Assembly: GCA_964406935.1 (NCBI GenBank)
Contig: CAYOTM010000023.1
Location: 1 to 11,050, forward strand
Length of the DNA stretch: 11,050 bases
From: PWHG01 sp964406935
GTDB lineage: Bacteria; Patescibacteriota; Patescibacteriia; Patescibacteriales; UBA12465
Reading direction: 5' to 3'
The notes under the pieces were generated by a model. It did no database searches. It saw only the letters and a list, made by a program, of their open reading frames with translations, and had not been told where the DNA came from. Shown here piece by piece: positions 1 to 7,420 of this stretch. How positions within the stretch are numbered: position 1 is the stretch's first letter; every line of letters starts with the position of its first letter. A program made the position numbers and the translations under genes.

Positions 1-1148
1 TAGAAGGGAATATTGGTTTCTAGCTGGCCAACGATTTCTGGTCGTTCCGGTCGGGGGCCAATAAAGCTCATTTCCCCACTAAAAATATTAAACATCTGAG
101 GCAGTTCATCCAGGCGCGTCGCTCTGAGGAAGCGGCCGACTTTAGTGATCCTTTGGTCATTAATAGCGGTTGGCGATTGATTGTTGTTATGAGTAGTCAT
201 CGTGCGGAATTTGAATATCGTAAACTTTTGACTTTGGCGTCCGAGGCGTTGTTGTTTAAAGAGAACTGGTCCTTCACTATTAAACTTAACCGCTAAAGCA
301 ATCAAGGGCCAGAGGGGCAGGGAAATAATTAAAATGAAAGCGGAGACACAGAGCTCAATTAAGCGTTTGGAAAATTCATAATAATTTTTATCCCCCTCTT
401 TTAAATTATCCAAAAACCAATCTTGATTAATCGCTTCAATTGGAATTTTGCCAGTTAAGGTTTCATAAAAATCGGGGTAAGTAAAAAAGCTAATTTTTTC
501 CGGCAGTAAGCTAAACAGTAAGTTGCGCAGTTTAGCATTATTATCAAAGTCATTAATCAAAACAATACTGCGAATTTCATGTTCTCTAATTTTCGCCGCT
601 AGAGTGTCCAATTCTTCTAACTCGCGAATCACTACTGCACAAGCATAGCCTGGTCCCGGATTAGCTTGAAGTTCCTTAATCAATTTATCGGCTCGCGGTC
701 CGCCGCCAATAATGGCAATCTTGTTGCTGGTAGCAATTGTTCGAATCCAATCAAAAGCTAAGTGGCGCCAGAAAATAAACAGGAGCGTGAAGACGACAAA
801 AAATATCGCTAAATTCGTTTTCGGAGCGATCTCGGAGCTAACATTAAGATAAAAATATAAAATCGCTAGCAAAATGCCAATCCCTAAACTATTAATACTG
901 GTGCGCCTGAGTAAGCGAAAATCATTGGCGAGGCGCAAGTCATAAAGACCATTTAAATAAAAAACAATAATAAAAATACAAAAAACCACCAAAAAGTGGG
1001 GTAAGTGCTTTAAAAATTGCTCATTTAAAAAATTCACATCCTGGCCGCCAATAAAATTATAGCGAACCAAGAGGGCCAAATATAAACTAGTGATAAACAT
1101 CACTGCGTCTCCAATAAAAACCATTAAAGTTTTTAGTTGGCTGTTCAT
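1..1148 (-). CDS. Polyprenyl-phosphate glycosylphosphotransferase (bacterial sugar transferase), 3' end beyond window
   Basis: This integral membrane enzyme is predicted to transfer a sugar-1-phosphate from a nucleotide sugar to undecaprenyl phosphate, the first step of capsule, exopolysaccharide or O-antigen synthesis. I translated 382 codons. Hydrophobic segments lie near residues 9-29, 50-66, 87-103 and 112-130. A Rossmann-like module follows (IAIIGGG at 144-150), then a hydrophobic segment at 262-286 leading into the catalytic domain. That domain shows the family signatures KFRTM (313-317), RLDELPQ with the conserved Asp-Glu pair (D347, E348) and SFIGPRPERP (361-370). This is the WcaJ/WbaP-like layout, whose members usually run to about 460-480 residues, so roughly 80-100 C-terminal residues should lie left of position 1. 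ATG at 1148 is the first start after an in-frame TAG; no Shine-Dalgarno is visible. It is transcribed divergently from holB. The sugar specificity cannot be read from sequence. Confidence 0.93.
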   Translation of the reverse strand, partial: MNSQLKTLMVFIGDAVMFITSLYLALLVRYNFIGGQDVNFLNEQFLKHLPHFLVVFCIFIIVFYLNGLYDLRLANDFRLLRRTSINSLGIGILLAILYFYLNVSSEIAPKTNLAIFFVVFTLLFIFWRHLAFDWIRTIATSNKIAIIGGGPRADKLIKELQANPGPGYACAVVIRELEELDTLAAKIREHEIRSIVLINDFDNNAKLRNLLFSLLPEKISFFTYPDFYETLTGKIPIEAINQDWFLDNLKEGDKNYYEFSKRLIELCVSAFILIISLPLWPLIALAVKFNSEGPVLFKQQRLGRQSQKFTIFKFRTMTTHNNNQSPTAINDQRITKVGRFLRATRLDELPQMFNIFSGEMSFIGPRPERPEIVGQLETNIPF

Positions 1149-1360
1149 AAAATTAAAATTAAGCTAATTTATTCTTTAAATATAACAATAATTAAGCAAA
1201 AAAGCAATCAAAAAATCCGGCCGCCTATAGTCTTTTTTAGTTTTTAAGTTAGCTTAATTATTAATTATAGTGAAGCTTATTTTTCCCTTAATCACTTTTT
1301 ACTTTCTTAATTTTAATGCTATAATTAAATTAGCTTAATCGTTTAAGAATTAGTGTTTTT
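1149..1360. other. Divergent intergenic region with three TTAGCTTAA copies
   Basis: This 212-bp spacer separates the sugar transferase from holB. Besides the holB promoter it holds three exact copies of TTAGCTTAA: 1159-1167 (minus strand), 1249-1257 and 1330-1338 (plus). The last is at the predicted holB transcription start. I could not place a convincing promoter for the sugar transferase. Confidence 0.45.
1317..1325 (+). promoter_or_regulatory. Extended -10 promoter for the holB cluster
   Basis: TGCTATAAT is a perfect -10 hexamer (1320-1325) with the TG extension one base upstream. The -35 region 17 bp upstream is T-rich and matches consensus poorly, as is common for extended -10 promoters. 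Transcription would begin near 1332, giving a leader of about 29 nt before the holB ATG. This is the only strong promoter I see ahead of the five-gene plus-strand cluster. Confidence 0.6.
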
Positions 1361-2377
1361 ATGTCTGATAAAGTTTCTCACAATAAGTTTAATTGGCCTA
1401 GCTTAGGCCAAGATAAGGCCGTCGCTTTTCTAGAAAAAAGCCTAATTTCTGGACGTCTCGCTCAGAGTTATATTTTTAGTGGTCCAGCTGATTTAGGAAA
1501 AAGCACGCTGGCCTTAGCTTTTGCTCGCAATCTTTTAGTTCAAGATAAAAATTTCAGTCTTCAAGGTGAGGAAAATAGCCAGCGCTATAATAGCGATCTT
1601 TATATTTTAGAACGCCTCGAAGGCAAGCAACAAATCTCCGTTGAGCAAGTTCGTCAATTTATCAAAATGCTAAATTTCAGCTCTTTCTTAAATTCCTATA
1701 AAATTGGCATCATCAAAGACGCTGAAAGTTTATCGCCCGAAGCCCAGTCCGCCTTCTTAAAAACCTTAGAAGAACCCAAAGATAAAGTAATTATCATTTT
1801 AGTGACGGCTGAGCTGGCTGCTTTGCCAGCCACGATTGCTTCTCGAGCGCAAATTGTTCAGTTTTATCCTACCAGCCAAGAATTCATTTATGATTATTTA
1901 ACTTCTCAGGGAAAAATTTCTCGCTTGGAGGCTAAAACTTTGGCCGCTTTAGCCCAAGGCCGCCCCTTAAGAGCGCAAAATTTTTTAAACAATCCCGAAA
2001 CCTATCAAGCCAAAATTCAGCGGGCCACCCTACTCTTAGACTTTTTAGCCACTAATTTATTTACCCGTCGCCAGTTACTGGAAGATTATTTAAAAAATCT
2101 TCCCCGCCAAGCTGATGTCGTGGCCGCCCAAACTTTAGTAGCTGACTGGCAAATTTTATGGCGCGACTTAATCATCACTTTTTTAGGGCGAGCTGATTTA
2201 GTTCACTACCAAGCCCTAAAAGATCGCCTGCTGACCTTAAGCCAGAACACCGAAGAGTCCAATATCGATCTTTCTTACTTACTGCAAATCAAAAATCACT
2301 TAATGTTAGCCGCTAAATATTTACGGGCTAACGTTAATCCTAAAAACACCCTGCTTAATATCGCCTTTCAACTGTAA
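1361..2377 (+). CDS. holB: DNA polymerase III subunit delta' (clamp-loader AAA+ ATPase)
   Basis: This is a 338-residue AAA+ protein of the delta'/gamma-tau clamp-loader family, which helps load the sliding clamp onto primed DNA. A P-loop is intact at 41-48 (GPADLGKS). The Walker B-like strand (IGIIKDAESLS, 115-125) runs into the family signature AQSAFLKTLEEP (128-139). The sensor-1 region carries SRA at 161-163 where clamp-loader subunits often have SRC. The protein has no cysteine at all, so the four-cysteine zinc module usually found between Walker A and B in gamma/tau and many delta' proteins is missing. Length fits delta' (E. coli 334 aa) and not the longer DnaX. The C-terminal 200-338 is helical and divergent. 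The ATG follows an in-frame TAG at 1331-1333 and has no Shine-Dalgarno. It is first in the cluster; the next gene starts 21 bp downstream. Confidence 0.9.
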   Translation: MSDKVSHNKFNWPSLGQDKAVAFLEKSLISGRLAQSYIFSGPADLGKSTLALAFARNLLVQDKNFSLQGEENSQRYNSDLYILERLEGKQQISVEQVRQFIKMLNFSSFLNSYKIGIIKDAESLSPEAQSAFLKTLEEPKDKVIIILVTAELAALPATIASRAQIVQFYPTSQEFIYDYLTSQGKISRLEAKTLAALAQGRPLRAQNFLNNPETYQAKIQRATLLLDFLATNLFTRRQLLEDYLKNLPRQADVVAAQTLVADWQILWRDLIITFLGRADLVHYQALKDRLLTLSQNTEESNIDLSYLLQIKNHLMLAAKYLRANVNPKNTLLNIAFQL

Positions 2378-2398
2378 ATAATTTATAATATAAATCAT

Positions 2399-3508
2399 AT
2401 GAAAAAAATTAGTTTAATCATTGCTATTTTGGCTCTATCTGTTTTATTGTCAGCTTGTAGCATCTCCTTAACCTCTAGTGGGCGAAAATCTCAAGCGGCT
2501 GAAGCCGGTGTCTTTGTTTCGGTTAATCGGGGGGATACTTGGAAAAACATGTCACTTATCCCGACAATTACTGGTAAGCCGGGGAGCTTAAGTCAGGTGA
2601 GCATTCGCACGATTGAGGTTGATCCTAGTGATAGCCAAGCTCTCTACTTAGCCACCTATGAGCAAGGTCTCTTTTACACTCATAATCTCAATGACGGTTG
2701 GCAACGAGCTAGTGGTTTAACGCGTAATACGATTAATGATGTTGCCGTTGATCCTCAAGATAAATGTAATATTTATGCCGCTATTGGTAATCGGGTCTAT
2801 GCTAGTCAAGATTGTGCTCGCTCTTGGGAGCAAGTTTATTTTGATAATAATCCCGGGGTAATTGTTACCAAAATCGTGATTGATCATTATAACCCTCAAA
2901 ATTTATATATCGCTACTTCTCGGGGCGAAGTGATTAAAAGTATTGATCAGGGATTTGCTTGGCGAACTATTTACCGTTTTGATGAGGGGGTTAGCCATTT
3001 AACGATGTCGCCTCAAGATAGTCGTTTATTGTTTGTGGGTACGGTGAAAAATAAGTTATATAGCTTTAAATCTAATTCCATTACCTTTCCCGAATTTAGC
3101 GAAGAAGTGGAAATCAATTTTGATATTGAAGATTTTATGGACCTAAATCCCGAGATTAAAGATTTTAAATTAGGTAATTTTCGAGAATTGGTTATTTGCC
3201 CAGAAGATGATATGGTTTACTTAATTGCTTTACAGAAAATTTTACGTTCCGCTGATCATGGTTTAACTTGGGAGGAAGTCAATATTATTCCACCAGAAAA
3301 AGATGCCATCATTAATGCCTTCGCCTTAAATCCTCAGAATTCTCAAGAAATTTATTATGTAACTAATACCACTTTCTTTCGGTCTTTAGATGGTGGAGTT
3401 AGCTGGAATAATAAACGATTGCCAACTACGGCTGCTGGCTGGTCTTTGTTAGTTAACCCGGAAAATTCTAATATCGTTTACCTAGGCATTCGTAATTTAG
3501 AAAAATAA
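2399..3508 (+). CDS. Secreted lipoprotein with Asp-box (BNR/sortilin-like) beta-propeller
   Basis: The 369-residue product starts with a lipoprotein signal peptide: MKK, a hydrophobic core, and the lipobox LSAC with Cys20 as the lipidation site. The rest reads as a beta-propeller with six Asp-box-like SxDxGxTW repeats ending near W48, W101, W143, W188, W291 and W336. The clearest are SADHGLTW (284-291) and SLDGGVSW (329-336). Most repeats follow a strand containing a 'DP-x-N/D...-Y-ATx' pattern typical of Ycf48, sortilin/Vps10 and BNR proteins. An acidic stretch (about 222-262) interrupts the repeats between the fourth and fifth boxes. Cys123 and Cys139 might form a disulfide outside the membrane. 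Residues known for sialidase catalysis are not evident, so an assembly, binding or chaperone role is more likely than an enzyme. The specific function is unknown. It sits 21 bp after holB and 10 bp before frr, so is probably co-transcribed. Confidence 0.85.
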   Translation: MKKISLIIAILALSVLLSACSISLTSSGRKSQAAEAGVFVSVNRGDTWKNMSLIPTITGKPGSLSQVSIRTIEVDPSDSQALYLATYEQGLFYTHNLNDGWQRASGLTRNTINDVAVDPQDKCNIYAAIGNRVYASQDCARSWEQVYFDNNPGVIVTKIVIDHYNPQNLYIATSRGEVIKSIDQGFAWRTIYRFDEGVSHLTMSPQDSRLLFVGTVKNKLYSFKSNSITFPEFSEEVEINFDIEDFMDLNPEIKDFKLGNFRELVICPEDDMVYLIALQKILRSADHGLTWEEVNIIPPEKDAIINAFALNPQNSQEIYYVTNTTFFRSLDGGVSWNNKRLPTTAAGWSLLVNPENSNIVYLGIRNLEK

Positions 3509-3518
3509 TTTTAATTTT

Positions 3519-4073
3519 ATGAATATTTATTTAGCCGACAAAAAAGCTGATTTTGAAGCCGCTTTAGATTTTTTTCGCCGTGACATTGCTAGCCTGCGAA
3601 CTGGTCGGGCCAATTTATCCGTTTTAGATAATGTCCAGGTGGAAGCTTATGGCGTTTTTAATCCGATAAATGCCGTTGCCAACATTAACCTCTCAGAAGG
3701 GCGTTTTATTTTAATTAGTCCCTGGGATAAGGGCGTGATTAAAGCCCTGGAAAAAGCAATTATTGAAGCTGATTTAGGCCTGGGAGTAGTAAATGAGGGA
3801 GATAAGCTTCGATTATCAGTGCCCCCTTTAACCGAAGAAAATCGCCGGGAAATTGTCAAAAAACTCAATGAAAAAATGGAAAAAACTCGAGTTACCTTGC
3901 GACAATTACGGGATGAAGTCAAAGATAGTATTTTAGAGGCCGAGAGTAGTAAAGAAATTTCTGAAGATGAGCGTTTTCGGTTTATTAAAGACTTAGATGA
4001 GCTTAGTTTAAAGAAAAATGAAGAATTAAAGGAGTTGCGCGACAAAAAGGAAAAGGATATAATGGAAATTTAG
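3519..4073 (+). CDS. frr: Ribosome recycling factor
   Basis: RRF works with EF-G to split post-termination ribosomes in the cytoplasm. The 184-residue length matches the family (E. coli 185). The N-terminal helix carries the hallmark SLRTGRANLSVLD (25-37). Domain II follows, with strands around VEAYG (41-45) and a basic/polar 'ISPWDKGVIKALEKAI' region (66-81). The long C-terminal helices carry the conserved arginines R124, R128 and R131 (TRVTLRQLRDE) and the usual charged end. The protein is collinear and complete. ATG lies 10 bp after the lipoprotein stop, with no Shine-Dalgarno. The stop is TAG, the only non-TAA stop seen in the window. frr followed by a site-2 protease recalls the frr-to-rseP stretch of many bacteria, here lacking uppS, cdsA and dxr between them. 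Confidence 0.97.
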   Translation: MNIYLADKKADFEAALDFFRRDIASLRTGRANLSVLDNVQVEAYGVFNPINAVANINLSEGRFILISPWDKGVIKALEKAIIEADLGLGVVNEGDKLRLSVPPLTEENRREIVKKLNEKMEKTRVTLRQLRDEVKDSILEAESSKEISEDERFRFIKDLDELSLKKNEELKELRDKKEKDIMEI

Positions 4074-4102
4074 TAGCTGTTTCTTAATTTTTATTTAATT
4101 TT

Positions 4103-5257
4103 ATGTTTTTTACGATAATTATTTTTGTGGCCGTGCTTTCTTTGTTGGTTTTTGTTCATGAGCTTGGCCATTTTTTAACCGCTCGCCGACTAGGCGTGAA
4201 GGCTGAAGAGTTTGGCTTTGGTTTTCCCCCGCGGGCGATTGGTGTTTATAAAGACAAAAATAAGCGTTGGCGCTGGTTGCGAGGCAATCAGTCACTGGAG
4301 ACTTTAGCCGCTGATCCGGAGAAAGCCCCAGCTGACACTGTTTATTCAATCAACTGGATTCTGGCTGGTGGTTTTGTCAAAATTAAAGGCGAAAATGGTG
4401 ATGGTAAGTTGGAGTCAGATAGTTTTGCTAGTCAAGCCGCCTGGAAACGCGCCCTGATTTTAGTGGCCGGGGTCGTGATGAACGTTATTTTAGCTTGGTT
4501 TTTATTGTCCGTTGGTTATTTAGCCGGCATGCCCCAAGATTTAGATGAAGTTGGCAAGCGGGCGAAAGTTTTATCAACTGAAGTTTTAGTTATAGAGGTT
4601 GCCCCTGATTCACCAGCAGCGATCGCTGGTCTTGAGCCAGGCATGTCGATTGTTGCCGTTGAGGGAGAAACTGTTACTTCAGTTAGTTTTTTACAAGAAT
4701 CACTGGCTGAGCGGGTTGATCAGCCAACCACTATTTTAGTGAGTACTCTTGAGTCGGGCCCTACCGAGTTAGCCGTTACCCCTCAATTTTATCCCGAAAT
4801 TGATCGCGGTGGTATTGGCATTGGAATTTACGGCTCGGGCACCGTGCGCTATCCTTTGTTTGACGCCCTCTGGCAGGGAGCAAAAACTACTGGCTGGTAT
4901 CTAAAATTAATCGGCAGCGCTTTTTATTATTTAATTGCTGATTTAATTGCTGGCGAAAGCGTTGAAGGCCAAGTTGGTGGTCCAGTGGCGATCGCCAAAT
5001 ATACCGGGGAAGTCGCTCGTTTTGGGATAATTTATTTACTTCAATTTATTGCCATTTTATCTTTGAATTTAGCGATTATTAATATTTTACCAATTCCAGC
5101 GCTTGATGGTGGGCGTTTAATCTTTTTATTGGTGGAGAAATTAAAAGGACGGCCAATGCGCCAAGAAATTGAAGGAGTGCTTCATCTGGTCTTTTTTTGG
5201 GCCCTAATTGCCTTGATTGTCTTTGTGACTTATAAAGATATCGTTAATTTGTTTTAA
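4103..5257 (+). CDS. rseP: Site-2 membrane metalloprotease (RseP/M50 family) with one PDZ domain
   Basis: This 384-residue intramembrane zinc protease cleaves single-pass membrane substrates, such as anti-sigma factors or signal-peptide remnants in characterised relatives. The first transmembrane helix contains HELGH (19-23), with His19, Glu20 and His23 as zinc and catalytic residues. It is followed by the EEFGFGFPPRAIG motif (35-47). The third metal ligand lies in NILPIPALDGGRL (327-339, Asp335). A single PDZ domain spans about 155-225 (APDSPAAIAGLEPGM). Other hydrophobic helices are near 115-140, 305-328 and 358-378. Between GFPPR and the conserved ILAGGFVKIKGE loop there is a charged insert of roughly 30 residues (49-80) absent from E. 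coli RseP. No Shine-Dalgarno precedes the ATG. Its substrate is unknown, and no anti-sigma gene is in the window. Confidence 0.95.
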   Translation: MFFTIIIFVAVLSLLVFVHELGHFLTARRLGVKAEEFGFGFPPRAIGVYKDKNKRWRWLRGNQSLETLAADPEKAPADTVYSINWILAGGFVKIKGENGDGKLESDSFASQAAWKRALILVAGVVMNVILAWFLLSVGYLAGMPQDLDEVGKRAKVLSTEVLVIEVAPDSPAAIAGLEPGMSIVAVEGETVTSVSFLQESLAERVDQPTTILVSTLESGPTELAVTPQFYPEIDRGGIGIGIYGSGTVRYPLFDALWQGAKTTGWYLKLIGSAFYYLIADLIAGESVEGQVGGPVAIAKYTGEVARFGIIYLLQFIAILSLNLAIINILPIPALDGGRLIFLLVEKLKGRPMRQEIEGVLHLVFFWALIALIVFVTYKDIVNLF

Positions 5258-5278
5258 TAAAATTGTTTAAATAATTTG

Positions 5279-5308
5279 ATAGTCAATTGATCAATCATTT
5301 TAGACTAT
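5279..5308. repeat. Inverted repeat between rseP and hpf
   Basis: ATAGTC (5279-5284) and GACTAT (5303-5308) are perfect complements separated by 18 bases, and the loop holds a perfect 10-bp palindrome ATTGATCAAT (5286-5295). It lies 15 bp before the hpf ATG. It could be an operator or a leader hairpin controlling hpf separately from rseP, but AT-rich sequence makes such repeats fairly easy to find. A TTGATA hexamer at 5276-5281 resembles a -35 box, without a good -10 at normal spacing. Confidence 0.3.
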
Positions 5309-5323
5309 TTACTTAATAACTTT

Positions 5324-5647
5324 ATGCAGCTCAATTTAAAATCTACTCGCTTAGAAATGACACCGGCGCTTAGTGATTATATTCAGTTAAAAATGGATAT
5401 GCTTGATAAATATTTAGGGGACGTCAAAGTTCTCAATTGTGATTTTGAAATTGAGAAAGCGGTAGGTGATCAGAATAAGGGAAAGATTTTTCGAGCAGAG
5501 GTTAATTTGCAAGTCCCCCGGGAAATTTTACGAGTGGATAAAACTGAGGCCGATATGTATAAAGCAATTGATAAAGTTAAAGACCATTTAGTTCTATTAA
5601 TTAAAAAGTATAAAGAAAAATTGCGTGATAAAAAGCGGCGGGCTTAA
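5324..5647 (+). CDS. hpf: Ribosome hibernation promoting factor, short form (HPF/YfiA family)
   Basis: This is a 107-residue basic protein of the S30AE/HPF family, which binds the small ribosomal subunit at the mRNA/tRNA sites and holds ribosomes inactive in starvation. The fold is visible as strand (MQLNLKSTRLE), helix (TPALSDYIQLKMDMLDKYL, 13-31), strands VLNCDFEIEK (36-45) and FRAEVNLQVP (56-65), then the hallmark DKTEADMYKAIDKVKDHL (72-89) and a lysine/arginine-rich tail. It has no C-terminal dimerisation extension, so it is the short type, which alone is not expected to give the long-HPF type of 100S dimer. It is last in the cluster, 66 bp after rseP, and is followed by a strong terminator. 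The ATG lacks a Shine-Dalgarno. Confidence 0.94.
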   Translation: MQLNLKSTRLEMTPALSDYIQLKMDMLDKYLGDVKVLNCDFEIEKAVGDQNKGKIFRAEVNLQVPREILRVDKTEADMYKAIDKVKDHLVLLIKKYKEKLRDKKRRA

Positions 5648-5685
5648 GGTTTTATCAATCCAGTTAATAATCACAATCTATTTTA

Positions 5686-5715
5686 AAAACTCCAGTCTCT
5701 TTGGACTGGAGTTTT
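5686..5715. terminator. Bidirectional intrinsic terminator between hpf and nrdA
   Basis: A perfect 12-bp stem (AAAACTCCAGTC at 5686-5697 with GACTGGAGTTTT at 5704-5715) encloses a 6-base loop. On the plus strand it is followed by ATTTTAATTT, and on the minus strand by a T-rich run from the A-tract of the left arm and beyond. It sits between the convergent stops of hpf (5647) and nrdA (5737) and should end both transcripts. Confidence 0.92.
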
Positions 5716-5736
5716 ATTTTAATTTAAATTAGCTCG

Positions 5737-7404
5737 TTAAGCCTGACAAGATTGGCAATTTTGGAGATCTTTTAGGCGGCCAAATTCCTGAGCAGCGTTG
5801 ACGCTATGTTGATAATATAAAGTTTTAATCCCCAATTTCCAGGCATACATGTATAAGGCATTAATTTCTTTAGCGGGGACTTGCGGGTTAATCGATAAAT
5901 TTAAGGATTGGCCTTGATCAATGTATTGTTGTCTGGCGGCGGCTTGTTCAATAATCGATTTTTGATCAATTTCTTGAAAAGTTTTAAAGACTTCTTTTTC
6001 CGCTTCGCTTAAAAAGTCAAGATGAAGGACTGAGCCATCGCGTTTGACAATACTGTCCCAAGTTTCCTTATCATTTTTCCCCTTTTTCTCCAGTAATTTT
6101 TCCAGCTCTGGGTTTTTGATGGTCACTTTCATTTTATCGATATCTTTGACGTAGCAATTTGACCAAATTGGTTCAATGCTTTGGGAAACTTGGCCTAAGA
6201 TAAAAGCCGAGGAGGTGGTGGGCGCAATCGCCATTAAAGTAGCATTGCGACGGCCATAACCTTTTAATATTTCCGGCTCACCATAATCTTTAGCTAACTT
6301 AGCCGAAGCTTGATAGCTTTTTTCTTGGAGAAGTTTAAATATCTCGACATTTAATTTAGCCGCATCCTTACTTTCCCAGGCGAGATTATTTTTTTGTAAT
6401 AGCGAATGCCAGCCTAAAACACCCAGACCAATTGCGCGATTAGCTTTAGCAAAATTATAAGCGCGCTCCATAAAGTAGAAGGCCTCAGGTTTGGTTTTTT
6501 TGATTTCTTCGAGACGGAAAATAAAGTCAGACATAACGGCATCAAGAAAATAGACTAAAGTCTCGACGGCATCGGTGTTTTTCCAGTCTTCATAATAAAC
6601 TAAATTCAGGGAAGACAGATCACAGACAAAGGACCAGTCCTTATTTGAGGGCAAGAGCACCTCTGAACATAAATTACTGGCCAAGATTTTTAAGTTTTTA
6701 TCTTTGTAAACATCAACTGTCTGATTATTAACATTATCACTAAAGAAAATGTAAGGGTAGCCGATTTGATTTCTGCGCTGGAGGACTTTTGCCCAAATTG
6801 CTCTTTTTTGACTGTCGCCCGCTTCCATTTCTTTCATGAACTGATCACTGACTGTTACTCCATAAGTCATCTCTTGAATTGGGTTGCCCTCCGTTCCAAT
6901 GTTTAAAAATTCTTCAATATCAGAGTGTTCAAGTGGCAAGTAGGGAGCAAAGTGGCCTCGTCTCACTGAGCCCTGACTAACCACATTAACTAAGGTTTCA
7001 AACAGTTGCATAAAATGGACTGCGCCTGAGGAGCTGCCATTGTCTTTTATTTCTGAACCCCGGGCTCTAAGATCACCAAAATAGCCAGCCGTCCCTCCGC
7101 CATATTTACTCATCATCCCAACTTCGGCTTGGGTAAATAAAATTTGGCTCATATCGTCAGCTAAATAGGAGGAAAAACAGGAAATTGGCAGCCCTTTGCT
7201 TAAGCCAAAATTAGACCAAATCGGGGAGGCCAGGGAATAGTAACCCCTTTCCATGTAGCCATAGAATTTATCAGCAAAACCTGGTTTGTTTAAATAATTT
7301 TCGGCGGTTTGAGCAATCTCTTTAATTCGGTCTTCAGCGATAACGCCCTTTTTTAAGTAGCCTTTAGCTAAAAAGGCCCGTGAATGTTCATTTAACCATT
7401 TCAT
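5737..7404 (-). CDS. nrdA: Class I ribonucleoside-diphosphate reductase alpha (catalytic) subunit without ATP-cone
   Basis: The catalytic subunit reduces ribonucleotides to deoxyribonucleotides with NrdB as radical source. By alignment to E. coli NrdA the expected residues are present. The redox cysteines are C76 (in LPISCFSS) and C261 (in FVCDLSSLN). NLCSE (244-248) carries the active-site Asn, the thiyl-radical Cys246 and Glu248. A phosphate-binding APTTSSA lies at 395-401, the radical-transfer tyrosine pair is Y530-Y531 (KTLYYQHS), and the C-terminal CxxC (C550, C553) shuttles reducing equivalents. At 555 residues it is well short of E. coli NrdA (761). It begins directly in the helical lead-in to the barrel, with no ATP-cone; that domain is on NrdB instead. 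The ATG is the only possible start, since an in-frame TAA lies two codons upstream. It follows nrdB by 16 bp and ends at the bidirectional terminator. Confidence 0.95.
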   Translation of the reverse strand: MKWLNEHSRAFLAKGYLKKGVIAEDRIKEIAQTAENYLNKPGFADKFYGYMERGYYSLASPIWSNFGLSKGLPISCFSSYLADDMSQILFTQAEVGMMSKYGGGTAGYFGDLRARGSEIKDNGSSSGAVHFMQLFETLVNVVSQGSVRRGHFAPYLPLEHSDIEEFLNIGTEGNPIQEMTYGVTVSDQFMKEMEAGDSQKRAIWAKVLQRRNQIGYPYIFFSDNVNNQTVDVYKDKNLKILASNLCSEVLLPSNKDWSFVCDLSSLNLVYYEDWKNTDAVETLVYFLDAVMSDFIFRLEEIKKTKPEAFYFMERAYNFAKANRAIGLGVLGWHSLLQKNNLAWESKDAAKLNVEIFKLLQEKSYQASAKLAKDYGEPEILKGYGRRNATLMAIAPTTSSAFILGQVSQSIEPIWSNCYVKDIDKMKVTIKNPELEKLLEKKGKNDKETWDSIVKRDGSVLHLDFLSEAEKEVFKTFQEIDQKSIIEQAAARQQYIDQGQSLNLSINPQVPAKEINALYMYAWKLGIKTLYYQHSVNAAQEFGRLKDLQNCQSCQA

Positions 7405-7420
7405 ATATTAAAATTTAAGA

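Noticed and set aside
1211..1240. GC-rich patch (CCGGCCGCC) in the divergent spacer as a terminator
   Set aside because: No stem with a reasonable loop can be formed, and both flanking genes are transcribed away from it.
2717..2899. Minus-strand open frame of 60 codons inside the lipoprotein gene
   Set aside because: It is the antisense shadow of a clear coding gene with signal peptide and repeats; its translation shows no family features.
3647..4045. Minus-strand open frame of 132 codons inside frr
   Set aside because: Serine-rich, low-complexity translation antisense to a well-conserved ribosome recycling factor.
4119..4349. Minus-strand open frame inside rseP
   Set aside because: Antisense to the HELGH-containing region; no recognisable domain.
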